9,144 nt of DNA from an uncultured Rhodocyclaceae bacterium (GTDB lineage Bacteria > Pseudomonadota > Gammaproteobacteria > Burkholderiales > Rhodocyclaceae), in contig CAIYZZ010000020.1 of the NCBI GenBank assembly GCA_903930805.1, positions 1 through 9,144 on the forward strand, read 5' to 3'. The position numbers and the translations under genes are program-made. This document shows, one piece after another, positions 1-6,872 of this stretch. Under the pieces are notes generated by a model. That model was not told where the DNA came from and did not search any database. It saw only the letters and a list, made by a program, of their open reading frames with translations. Positions within the stretch are counted from its first letter, which is position 1, and each line of letters starts with the position of its first letter.

Positions 1-70
1 CAGGCAGGTACGTAGAGCATAGGTTGGCAAGTGGGCAAACCGCTCGGGTCGTCCGCCTCAGTTCCCGCCA

Positions 71-105
71 CACAGAAGAGAAAAGCCACCCCGAAGGATG
101 GCTTT
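71..105 (-). terminator. Rho-independent terminator after the tRNA-Phe fragment
   Basis: Read on the minus strand, AAAGCCATCC and GGGTGGCTTT form a ten-pair stem with one T-G wobble. The stem closes on a TTCG tetraloop (positions 92-95) and is followed by a T-rich run, TTTTCTCTTC. It lies 11 bases beyond the CCA end of the tRNA-Phe fragment, so it is probably the native terminator of that tRNA gene. It would not serve the arn operon directly, because more than 500 bases separate the two. Confidence 0.85.
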
Positions 106-115
106 CCAAGCATTC

Positions 116-163
116 TGGTGGCCAGTCGCGGAATTGAACCACGGACACGCGGATTTTCAGTCC
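116..163 (-). pseudogene. 3' half of a tRNA-Phe(GAA) gene, probable attachment-site remnant
   Basis: On the minus strand the anticodon loop CTGAAAA (160-154, anticodon GAA) is followed by the 3' anticodon stem TCCGC (153-149) and the variable region GTGTC. Next comes a fully paired T arm, CGTGG/TTCAATT/CCGCG (143-127), then the 3' acceptor strand ACTGGCC, discriminator A and encoded CCA (126-116). The 5' acceptor strand (expected GGCCAGT) and a proper D arm are missing. Homology to a normal tRNA-Phe stops in the 5' anticodon stem: only GGA pairs, and the two outer positions read TT where GC would be expected. A 3' half that keeps intact pairing and its own terminator, but abruptly loses the 5' half, is the usual product of integration by a tyrosine-recombinase element into a tRNA gene. 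It cannot make a working tRNA. Decay of an old tRNA copy is the alternative. Confidence 0.72.
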
Positions 164-668
164 AATCTACTCGCTTGCTGTCATCTTACCACTGCGAAGA
201 AACGTAACAGTTTTTCCTGGTTTGCCGGGTGTGCTTCGCGTCTCACCGAACCGGTTACCGAACCTTTTTGGTCATACGCGTTTAGCGTTGGCAGCATACC
301 GAGTGGGATCAACGCATTGCGTATGCCCCCGCCGATCCTCGGACGAACTCTGTATGGCTACGGCCGAACCCTTCGCCGAACTTGCCTTCCCGGTTGCCCC
401 GACAAGGGCGTCTTGGAGGTGAGTCTCCAGCGGAGGCCCGGCGGGGGTTATGCAACGGGAACGGCCGTTCAGGTCAGCGGCACCACGGGCAAGTCCCGGC
501 CATAACCGGGCATAGCGGCAGTGAAAAATAGCGCAATACGAACGATAGGTAACCAATCCGAAAGCTGCCGCTCGAGATTCTGGGATGGCAGCCAGTCTGG
601 ACTTCAGCCATAAGAAAAGTTAGTCTGATTCACCAAACAATAGCGGTTCGATATGCGTTTGGAGATGA
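164..668. other. Gene-free stretch with G+C-rich, palindrome-bearing core
   Basis: I recognise no gene in these roughly 500 bases. Open frames exist on both strands (for example plus 222-422 and minus 556-272), but none looks like a known protein or has a convincing ribosome-binding site. The core is G+C-rich: 40 of 60 bases at 361-420 and 42 of 60 at 421-480, while sampled stretches of the neighbouring genes are nearer half. It holds the perfect 12-base palindrome GAACGGCCGTTC (459-470), small inverted repeats TGGAG/CTCCA (414-429) and CCCGG/CCGGG (495-510), and four CCGAAC words in two pairs, each pair spaced 12 bases (246, 258; 364, 376). It could be a structured RNA, a decayed mobile-element end or the trailing edge of an integrated island. 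The sequence does not decide between these. Confidence 0.5.
564..592 (-). terminator. Weak candidate terminator downstream of the arn cluster
   Basis: On the minus strand GCTGCC (592-587) can pair with GGCAGC (569-564) across a 17-base loop, with TTTC directly after the stem. It is the only hairpin followed by T residues that I see within about 110 bases after the last gene of the cluster. The stem is short and the T tract poor, so termination here is doubtful. Confidence 0.22.
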
Positions 669-1859
669 TTACCTCAGACGTTCAAAGAAGTAACTATCAG
701 TTGATACCGCTCGTTTTGTTGCCGATATCCTAATCACCATTTGTCGTACAAGAATGCCAAAAAGAAACAGTGTCATCAGCGGATACCAGAACTTGACGAA
801 ATCACTTCCAATCTCTTTTTCCATTATCAAGCGGGCAATGTCAGGTAACACTGCCATGGATACGGACATTGCAGTAATAATCCAAGCCACACTGACCCTT
901 TTTTGCTCGAAGTGCCACTGAGCCCAGAGACCTAACGCTGGGGCCAGCATTACATAACTGTTGCCTTCATTCATGGGAGTAAACAGCATGATGTAAATAC
1001 CGGAGAGCGCAAGCCAGATCAGAGTTCTTTGAACATCATTTCCCAACCTTCTATATAAAATCGAGCTAACTGCCAGTGTTAAGCCTGTCGCTAGTTGCAC
1101 CCAAAACAATACTGAAACCCCAAGTTTCAAATCAAAGGCTCTAAGCACCCCGTTTATGTCAGCGAATGTGCGCTCCCCAACCGGGTCCATGCAATCTATC
1201 AAATTAGGTATAAAAGAAAGGTACTGGTTGTTGACGTAGTTCGGACCGGCAAACATATAAGGAACCATTACAACAAATGCCATACCAATACCTATGCGCC
1301 ACCAAAGGCCTGGGAATATCATCACCGCCAAACCAATCGCCGGAATGCCTAGGGGTTTGCAAACAAGTGCCACACTGAGAAAGATCGCGGCTAATGTAAA
1401 GCGTTGATGATGCAAATACCAAGCAGCCAAGACGAGGCAGGCTGCTAGTTGAGCGCTTGACTGACCATTTCTCAAGGCGCTTACACTTAGAGGTAGAGAT
1501 AGAAGCGTTACGAAAGCAAAAGCACGATCCCTATTTTCGACTGAAATAAGGCAAACACATTTCCACAGACCCCAAGATAGTCCACCAACTGCTAGCCACC
1601 GCCAAAGAATATCGCCTGCAGGAATAGCCAATGTGTGAAATGGGCTAAATACCTGGACAAATGCCGGAAGGTAATTGAAACCCTTTGATCCATAGTAGAG
1701 AGGCTGTTGCGTTTGCCAATGATCCACAGCCAAGTGGTAAATCGGGGTCATGCTCCGGTCTAGTCCATTGACTAGTAACATTACCGTAATCGTGATCAAC
1801 GTACCTAACCACAAAAACCAGGCAATCCAGCGCCAATTAGTTACCTGTTGAAGCTTCAT
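669..1859 (-). CDS. GT-C family membrane glycosyltransferase (GT87/DUF2029-like)
   Basis: This is a very hydrophobic protein of 396 residues with about ten predicted membrane helices, starting with one at about residues 10-30. It resembles GT87/DUF2029 polyprenyl-phosphate-sugar transferases. Supporting features are a periplasmic first loop with acidic residues D34 and D46, a G-F-x-Y-L-P segment (60-65), R-N-G-Q-S-S (130-135) after a hydrophobic helix, and K168-P169. Such enzymes move one sugar from a lipid carrier to an acceptor on the outer face of the inner membrane. I chose the ATG at 1859; a GTG two codons upstream (1865) would add two residues, and neither has a good Shine-Dalgarno. The gene follows arnD in the same direction after 94 bases, so it may be cotranscribed or have its own promoter. 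Donor and acceptor are unknown; undecaprenyl-phosphate L-Ara4N as donor is inference from position. Confidence 0.75.
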   Translation of the reverse strand: MKLQQVTNWRWIAWFLWLGTLITITVMLLVNGLDRSMTPIYHLAVDHWQTQQPLYYGSKGFNYLPAFVQVFSPFHTLAIPAGDILWRWLAVGGLSWGLWKCVCLISVENRDRAFAFVTLLSLPLSVSALRNGQSSAQLAACLVLAAWYLHHQRFTLAAIFLSVALVCKPLGIPAIGLAVMIFPGLWWRIGIGMAFVVMVPYMFAGPNYVNNQYLSFIPNLIDCMDPVGERTFADINGVLRAFDLKLGVSVLFWVQLATGLTLAVSSILYRRLGNDVQRTLIWLALSGIYIMLFTPMNEGNSYVMLAPALGLWAQWHFEQKRVSVAWIITAMSVSMAVLPDIARLIMEKEIGSDFVKFWYPLMTLFLFGILVRQMVIRISATKRAVSTDSYFFERLR

Positions 1860-1869
1860 GACCACAGAT

Positions 1870-1896
1870 TTACGCGAGAGAAAGATTTGAGTTCAT
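1870..1896 (-). CDS. Possible 8-codon leader ORF before the GT87-like gene
   Basis: On the minus strand a purine-rich AGGGGGGAAAGG (1908-1897) runs directly into an ATG that opens an eight-codon frame (MNSNLSLA) ending in TAA, 10 bases before the downstream start codon. The frame is not continuous with the glycosyltransferase. The G-rich tract is the only good Shine-Dalgarno-like sequence in the gap, while the larger gene has none. Translation of the leader followed by reinitiation is possible. A chance ATG is also quite possible. Confidence 0.25.
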   Translation of the reverse strand: MNSNLSLA

Positions 1897-1953
1897 CCTT
1901 TCCCCCCTACATAAAAACATATTTCAGGAATGCTTTTATGAATAAATAGTTCG

Positions 1954-2859
1954 TCATAATTCATTCCCTTGAATCAATAGAGTGCCAGAACGACCAGGCA
2001 CCTCCCCACGCATTATTTCGCAGTGCGGTAAACGGGAGGGGTTAAGGTCTTCATAAAGATCTCGCATAGCCACGATCTGATAGTTTTGTTTGCGCCAACC
2101 CGAGAGCAGTCTTTCAAAAACTGGGGCAAACCGATTACCTTCAAGTTCAGCATGTAGGGTGTATACGTGACCTGATTCACGGTGGTGGGTCGTAAGTTGC
2201 AACAGATGATCGTGGACATTATTGTCATCGATACCATCAACACCAATGAGTTCGTCCAAGGTGGGTAGCGTGGTTGGCAACTGGGGGCAATTAACAACTT
2301 CACCGTTGATAACGGGTATGAAGGGATATTTTCCGCGTGTATCGGACGACCAGGCAAACCCAAGCTTCTCAGTAAGACGCAGTGCATGCGAATTCATCTG
2401 CCAGCCAGCAGCCCCATGACCTCGAGCTGGTTCGCCGAACACATCTACATATCGATCGATCGCCTTTTGCATCTCATCTTCTGTCCAGGCAGCATCAGCC
2501 AGCTCAACGCGATCCTGCCAACGAACATGATCCCAGCAATGAATGCCTGTCTCAAAACCTGCGTCTCGTGTTGCCCTCATAATCTCGGCGCAACGCCGAC
2601 CAATATCTGGGCCTGGCAGCAGGGTGCCATACAATAGGGTCATCAGCCCGTAATGAGAAGCTACAGATGTGCGTTGAACCTTTTTCATAAAGCCTGGACG
2701 AAATACGCGTTTGATTGCGCGCCCCGTATGATCAGGGCCAAGAGAGAACAGGAACGTTGCCCTGACGTTGTTGCGGCGCAGAACTTCGATCAGGCGTGGA
2801 ACGCCTTCAGAGGTTCCTCGATAAGTATCAACGTCGATCTTGAGAGCAAGCTTTGTCAT
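1954..2859 (-). CDS. arnD: ArnD, 4-deoxy-4-formamido-L-arabinose-phosphoundecaprenol deformylase
   Basis: This 301-residue NodB-type polysaccharide deacetylase-fold protein matches ArnD in length and motifs. It removes the formyl group from undecaprenyl-phosphate 4-formamido-L-arabinose, which makes the transfer by ArnC irreversible and yields the amino sugar used by ArnT. The family metal and catalytic motifs are visible: D9-V-D11 at the N terminus, H107-C-W-D-H111 for the metal-binding histidines, then the G-H-G-A-A-G-W and S-S-D-T-R-G segments near residues 145 and 170. There is no signal peptide, so it should act at the cytoplasmic face of the membrane. The ATG shares one base with the TAA of the upstream ArnA dehydrogenase gene (TAATG), and a GGTGGA sequence just before the start can serve as Shine-Dalgarno. 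The gene closes the tightly coupled part of the operon. Confidence 0.95.
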   Translation of the reverse strand: MTKLALKIDVDTYRGTSEGVPRLIEVLRRNNVRATFLFSLGPDHTGRAIKRVFRPGFMKKVQRTSVASHYGLMTLLYGTLLPGPDIGRRCAEIMRATRDAGFETGIHCWDHVRWQDRVELADAAWTEDEMQKAIDRYVDVFGEPARGHGAAGWQMNSHALRLTEKLGFAWSSDTRGKYPFIPVINGEVVNCPQLPTTLPTLDELIGVDGIDDNNVHDHLLQLTTHHRESGHVYTLHAELEGNRFAPVFERLLSGWRKQNYQIVAMRDLYEDLNPSRLPHCEIMRGEVPGRSGTLLIQGNEL

Positions 2860-3902
2860 TAGTCCACCAGTCGACGTGCTTCGGCCACATCGTTGCGATA
2901 CGCCTCGAAAATGCTCTTGAGAGCATCTTCAAGCGCAATCTTGGGCTCCCAATCAAGATCACTCATGGTGTTGGAAATTTTCGGAACTCGATGCTGGGTA
3001 TCTTGGTAACCTTTCCCGTAATACTCCATTGAAGTGGTTTCGATCACTTTGACCTTGGCAGCACCCGCCGAGTATTCAGGGTACTGCTTTGCCAACCTAA
3101 GCATAATTTCTGCCAGGTCGCGGATCGTGTAGTTGTTCCTCGGGTTTCCGATGTTGTAAATCTTGCCAGTGGCAATTCCGTCTTTGTTTTCGATAATCTT
3201 GATCAGAGCGTCAATGCCATCAGAAACGTAGGTAAAGGAACGCTTCTGCTGACCACCATCAACCAGTTTGATTAACTCGCCGCGCGCGATGTGGCCAAGA
3301 AACTGGGTGATAACGCGCGAACTGCCCTCCTTGGGTGTATGGATAGAGTCAAGACCAGGTCCAATCCAGTTGAACGGTCGAAATAGTGTGTAATCGAGGC
3401 CTTGCTCCTGGCCGTAGGCATGAATGACGCGATCCATCATTTGCTTAGCACATGAGTAGATCCAGCGTGGTTTATTGATTGGGCCAAGAATCAACTCCGA
3501 AGTCTCTGGATCAAACTCAGGGTCGCGACTCATGCCATAGACCTCAGAGGTCGAAGGAAAAACTACGCGCTTCCCATACTTCACAGCCTGTCGAATGATC
3601 GGCAGGTTGGCTTCGAAATCGAGTTCAAAAACCGACAGTGGTGCCTTGACATACGTAGCAGGCGTAGCAATGGCGACAAGAGGGAGAATTACATCGCATT
3701 TTTTGACGTGGTATTCGATCCACTCCTTGTTGATGGTGATATCACCCTCAAAAAAGTGAAAGCGATTGTTAGTCATCAGATCAGAAATACGTTCGGAGTT
3801 CATGTCCATGCCGAACACCTCCCAATCGGTCGTATCAAGAATACGCTGTGAAAGATGATGTCCAATAAAACCGTTCACGCCAAGGATGAGGACTTTTTTC
3901 AT
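2859..3902 (-). CDS. arnA: ArnA dehydrogenase half: UDP-glucuronate decarboxylase (UDP-4-keto-pentose forming)
   Basis: This 347-residue short-chain dehydrogenase/reductase corresponds to the C-terminal half of enterobacterial ArnA (about residue 314 onward of roughly 660). It oxidises UDP-glucuronate with NAD+ and decarboxylates it to UDP-Ara4O. Visible features are the Rossmann motif G8-V-N-G-F-I-G14, the acidic residue D33 at the end of the second strand for NAD ribose, and catalytic T118-S119-E120. Y149-x-x-x-K153 follows, and R305 in Q-H-R-V-P matches the arginine that E. coli ArnA uses in decarboxylation (R619). The S-E pair and this arginine separate it from ordinary epimerases and from UDP-xylose synthase. 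The start ATG overlaps the TGA of the formyltransferase gene (ATGA), so the two halves are separate polypeptides that are probably translationally coupled. The symbol is used here for half of a split gene. Confidence 0.93.
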   Translation of the reverse strand: MKKVLILGVNGFIGHHLSQRILDTTDWEVFGMDMNSERISDLMTNNRFHFFEGDITINKEWIEYHVKKCDVILPLVAIATPATYVKAPLSVFELDFEANLPIIRQAVKYGKRVVFPSTSEVYGMSRDPEFDPETSELILGPINKPRWIYSCAKQMMDRVIHAYGQEQGLDYTLFRPFNWIGPGLDSIHTPKEGSSRVITQFLGHIARGELIKLVDGGQQKRSFTYVSDGIDALIKIIENKDGIATGKIYNIGNPRNNYTIRDLAEIMLRLAKQYPEYSAGAAKVKVIETTSMEYYGKGYQDTQHRVPKISNTMSDLDWEPKIALEDALKSIFEAYRNDVAEARRLVD

Positions 3903-4843
3903 AAGAGATGGAGTATTGAAGTACCAAAGATTAAATTAAATTGTTCCTCAGATTCGAAGGCCAAGGATGAGGTTTCGAAATTAACTGAGAGCAAACGCAA
4001 AACGTGACCGTCACCACATTCAGCAAACAGCTTGTTATTGCGAATAAACAAAGTCGGCTTGCCAAACTGTCCGATTTCACCGGTTGGGTGTAATGAACGC
4101 AATATCAATAATCGTTCCTTGGGCGTATCGAAGAATGCACCGGGATAGGGAGGGGCTACAGCGCGGATAAGATTGTGGATATTCCAAGCGGATTTAGTCC
4201 AGTCGATGCGACCATCCTCGGGTTTGCGGCCACCAAAGTAACTGCCAGTCTCCAAGTTAGGCATCACATGTGGTGCAGTGCCAGAGATGAGGAGCGGCAA
4301 TTTATCATCAAAAAGGATTTCTGCTGCGAGCGTTACTTTTTCGAAAACTTCCTTCGCCGTGTCGTCAGGGAGAATTGGTATAGCTTGTCGTGCGACGATC
4401 TCACCTGCATCGGGTTTCTCGACCATACGGTGAAGAGTTGCTCCAGTTTTCCGTTCGCCGTGGATAATCGCCCAGTTAACTGGCACACGCCCCCGATACT
4501 TTGGTAACAGAGATCCGTGCATGTTGTAGGCGCCTTTCTTGGGGATGGCGAGCAACGGCGCTTTAAGCATGTTGCGGTAGTAGAAAGAAAACAGAAAATC
4601 TGGCTGAAGCGCAGTGACTTGCGCGACTACTTCCGGTTCGTTTGGATCATCGGGTGTAATGACACGGATGTCGTGAAGTGCCGCGAGAGTGGAAACACTT
4701 TCAAACCAAATGGTTTCGTTTGGATTGTCCACGTGTGTGACGACCAGTGCCACCTCTACACCATGAGCGAGAAGCACCGACAGGCAACGAACGCCAACAT
4801 TGTGATAAGCAAATACAACCGCTTTGGGAGTGGTGCCGCTCAT
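3899..4843 (-). CDS. arnA: ArnA formyltransferase half: UDP-4-amino-4-deoxy-L-arabinose formyltransferase
   Basis: This 314-residue protein matches the N-terminal formyltransferase half of ArnA. It transfers a formyl group from N10-formyl-tetrahydrofolate to UDP-L-Ara4N, giving the substrate that ArnC accepts. The methionyl-tRNA-formyltransferase-like fold is shown by the N107-M-H109-G-S-L-L-P motif and by D145 in E-K-P-D-A-G-E, which together form the N-H-D catalytic triad of the family (N102, H104 and D140 in E. coli ArnA). A C-terminal OB-like subdomain follows from about residue 200. Its start overlaps the arnC stop (ATGA), and its TGA overlaps the start of the dehydrogenase gene. In enterobacteria both activities sit in one polypeptide that assembles as a hexamer. 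Here any association would have to be non-covalent. Confidence 0.93.
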   Translation of the reverse strand: MSGTTPKAVVFAYHNVGVRCLSVLLAHGVEVALVVTHVDNPNETIWFESVSTLAALHDIRVITPDDPNEPEVVAQVTALQPDFLFSFYYRNMLKAPLLAIPKKGAYNMHGSLLPKYRGRVPVNWAIIHGERKTGATLHRMVEKPDAGEIVARQAIPILPDDTAKEVFEKVTLAAEILFDDKLPLLISGTAPHVMPNLETGSYFGGRKPEDGRIDWTKSAWNIHNLIRAVAPPYPGAFFDTPKERLLILRSLHPTGEIGQFGKPTLFIRNNKLFAECGDGHVLRLLSVNFETSSLAFESEEQFNLIFGTSILHLL

Positions 4844-5766
4844 TCTTTTTTATCCAGGATCGTCTCGATCAGGTAGCGGGGTCGATGGCGAACCTGAAGA
4901 TAAATACGACCGATGTATTCCCCGAGCAGCCCAATGCCGAATAGCGCTAGGCCGATCAAAAAGAAGACTAGTGCGAATAATGTGAACAAACCCTCCGCTT
5001 CCGGCCCCAAGATGATGCGGCGTATTAAAAGTAGTAGAAAAAGTGCCGCTGAACCAAAGGAAACTAGAAAGCCCAGCATCGAAAACCATTGGAGAGGCAC
5101 TAATGAAAATCCAGTCGTCAAGTCGAAGTTCAGACGGATCAGGCTATACAGTGAATATTTTGACTCCCCTGCAGCACGTTCCTCATGCTCAACCACCACT
5201 TCTGCCGGACGTCGTGCGAAGCTGTAAGCCAGAGCCGGTATAAAAGTGCTGACTTCCTTGCAACGGTTGATGGCATCAACGATAGAACGAGAATAGGCGC
5301 GCAGCATGTTGCCTTGGTCGGTGATCTTGATTCGCGTAATCTTTTCACGCAGGCGGTTCATTGCCTTCGAAGCCCAGGTTCGGAAAAATGTATCCTCACG
5401 CTTGCGGCGGATACTGCCAACGTAATCATGCCCCTCACGCATTTTGGCAATAAGCTTGCCGATCTCCTCGGGAGGGTTCTGCAGATCAGCATCCAGAGTG
5501 ACTACAATTTCACCACTGCAATTTTCAAAACCAGCCAGGATTGCCATATGTTGGCCAGCATTGGTAGCAAGCAGAATGACGCGGGTCACCTCCGGCCTTT
5601 GCAGATGCTGATCGCGCAGCAGGTCTGCTGAACGGTCAAAACTTCCATCATCGATAAATACGATTTCGTAAGTTTCTTCAAGACCATCCAGCGCCGCATA
5701 AAGACGTGCGAACAGACGGGGGAGACCTTCCTCCTCGTTGTAGACGGGTACGATGACAGATATCAT
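4840..5766 (-). CDS. arnC: ArnC, undecaprenyl-phosphate 4-deoxy-4-formamido-L-arabinose transferase
   Basis: This 308-residue family 2 glycosyltransferase transfers 4-formamido-L-arabinose from UDP to undecaprenyl phosphate on the cytoplasmic face of the inner membrane. The GT-A domain begins at the extreme N terminus with V-I-V-P-V-Y-N-E-E. It carries D39-D-G-S-F-D44 and the metal-binding D92-A-D94 followed by L-Q-N-P-P-E-E, typical of polyprenyl-phosphate transferases. Two hydrophobic hairpin helices lie at about residues 218-245 and 250-285, and the tail G-E-Y-I-G-R-I-Y is characteristic of the ArnC/DPM-like group. The ATG overlaps the arnB TGA (ATGA), and GGAAG seven bases upstream is a fair Shine-Dalgarno. 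DPM-like proteins with other sugar specificities exist, but the operon settles the assignment. Confidence 0.94.
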   Translation of the reverse strand: MISVIVPVYNEEEGLPRLFARLYAALDGLEETYEIVFIDDGSFDRSADLLRDQHLQRPEVTRVILLATNAGQHMAILAGFENCSGEIVVTLDADLQNPPEEIGKLIAKMREGHDYVGSIRRKREDTFFRTWASKAMNRLREKITRIKITDQGNMLRAYSRSIVDAINRCKEVSTFIPALAYSFARRPAEVVVEHEERAAGESKYSLYSLIRLNFDLTTGFSLVPLQWFSMLGFLVSFGSAALFLLLLIRRIILGPEAEGLFTLFALVFFLIGLALFGIGLLGEYIGRIYLQVRHRPRYLIETILDKKE

Positions 5767-6872
5767 GACAGTGCTTCCGCAAGTGCCGTACAGACACGAT
5801 CTACATCGCTATCCTGCATGGCAGGGAAGAGCGGCAAGGTAACGATGCGTCGGCCAATGTCCTCAGCGCAGGGAAAGTCACCTTCCCTGAATCCAAGCTC
5901 GCGGTAAAGACTGAATAGGTGTATGGCCGGATAATGGACTCCGATCCCGATCCCACGTTCTTTCATGTCAGTGATGAATTTGGCCCTGTCCGTACCCCTA
6001 GGCAGCAAAAGCTGAAACATATGCCAGTTGCAGTTCTCATAATCACCTAGCGGCATCACAAGACCAAGATCGGGATTGATTCGAGCAAAGTAGCTACGCG
6101 CGAGTAAGCGCCGACGGGCAGTGAATTCTTCAATCTGCTTGAGTTGTCCGAGGCCGATGGCAGCAGCAATGTCAGTCAGGTTAGATTTCCCGCCGAGAAC
6201 ATCGACATCCATACTTCCATCAGGTAGTCGTCTAACTCCTTGAAGTCGGAGGCGCTCGCAAAGCAAGGGGTCAATTCCATCGGGTAATACAAGAGCACCA
6301 CCCTCTCCGGTGGTGATATTTTTGTTGGCGTGAAAACTAACACATATGAAATCGCCAAAGGAGCCTATGGGCCTACCCTGCCACGATGCACCGAAAGACT
6401 GTGCCGCATCTTCTATGATGCGCAGACCATGAGGTTTGGCAATAGAGTAGAGTTTGTTCCGATCGACTGGCAAACCAGCGAGGTCTACCGGAATGAGTGC
6501 CTTCGTCAGTGGTGTTATGGCCAGTTCAAGTTGATCAAGATTGATGTTGCGCGTCACCGGATCCACATCGACAAAGACCGGTGTTGCCCCGACAGACAGG
6601 ATTACGTTGGCCGTGGCTACCCAGGTAAGCGGAGTCGTAATCACTTGGTCGCCGACACCAATCTTCGCTAGGCGTAAGGCTACTTCTAATGCAGCCGTAC
6701 CAGAATTAAAGGCGCGCACTGAACGGTTGCCACATCGTTCCGAGAGTGCTTTTTCAAAATCTTGCACCTTAGGGCCCGAGGTAATCCATCCTGAACGAAG
6801 AACTTCTGCTACATCAGCGATCGTAGCTTCGTCGATGGATGGGCGCGTAAAGGGGAGAAATGCGAGGCTCAA
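5763..6872 (-). CDS. arnB: ArnB, UDP-4-amino-4-deoxy-L-arabinose aminotransferase
   Basis: This PLP-dependent aminotransferase of the DegT/DnrJ/EryC1 family converts UDP-Ara4O to UDP-L-Ara4N with glutamate as amino donor. Counted from the chosen start it has 369 residues. It shows L-P-F-T-R-P-S-I-D near the N terminus, the cofactor segment G58-T-A-A-L-E, E154-D155-A-A-Q-S with the PLP-ring aspartate, and the Schiff-base lysine K184 in S-F-H-A-N-K-N-I-T. The open frame extends upstream to an ATG at 6959. The extra 29 residues lie inside the flippase gene and do not resemble ArnB, whose family starts a few residues before L-P-F. A TTG at 6872-6870, whose last two bases are also the first two of the upstream TGA stop, fits the family length. 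No other ATG, and no strong Shine-Dalgarno, is near, so initiation probably depends on coupling. Confidence 0.9.
   Translation of the reverse strand: MSLAFLPFTRPSIDEATIADVAEVLRSGWITSGPKVQDFEKALSERCGNRSVRAFNSGTAALEVALRLAKIGVGDQVITTPLTWVATANVILSVGATPVFVDVDPVTRNINLDQLELAITPLTKALIPVDLAGLPVDRNKLYSIAKPHGLRIIEDAAQSFGASWQGRPIGSFGDFICVSFHANKNITTGEGGALVLPDGIDPLLCERLRLQGVRRLPDGSMDVDVLGGKSNLTDIAAAIGLGQLKQIEEFTARRRLLARSYFARINPDLGLVMPLGDYENCNWHMFQLLLPRGTDRAKFITDMKERGIGIGVHYPAIHLFSLYRELGFREGDFPCAEDIGRRIVTLPLFPAMQDSDVDRVCTALAEALS

Noticed and set aside
116..195. A complete tRNA-Phe gene
   Set aside because: No 5' acceptor strand (GGCCAGT) or pairable D stem exists at the required distance, and the bases after 163 do not fold into a tRNA.
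98..505. 135-residue plus-strand open frame across the tRNA fragment
   Set aside because: It reads through the antisense of a tRNA and terminator, has no ribosome-binding site and matches no family I know.
272..556. 94-residue minus-strand open frame
   Set aside because: It lies in the G+C-rich region where long open frames arise by chance; no motif or start signal supports it.
164..668. A self-splicing intron interrupting the tRNA at the anticodon loop
   Set aside because: No 5' exon of the tRNA was found on the minus strand further up, and no intron core motif was recognisable.
4175..4876. Plus-strand open frames opposite the formyltransferase gene
   Set aside because: They are antisense shadows of a gene with full catalytic motifs on the minus strand.
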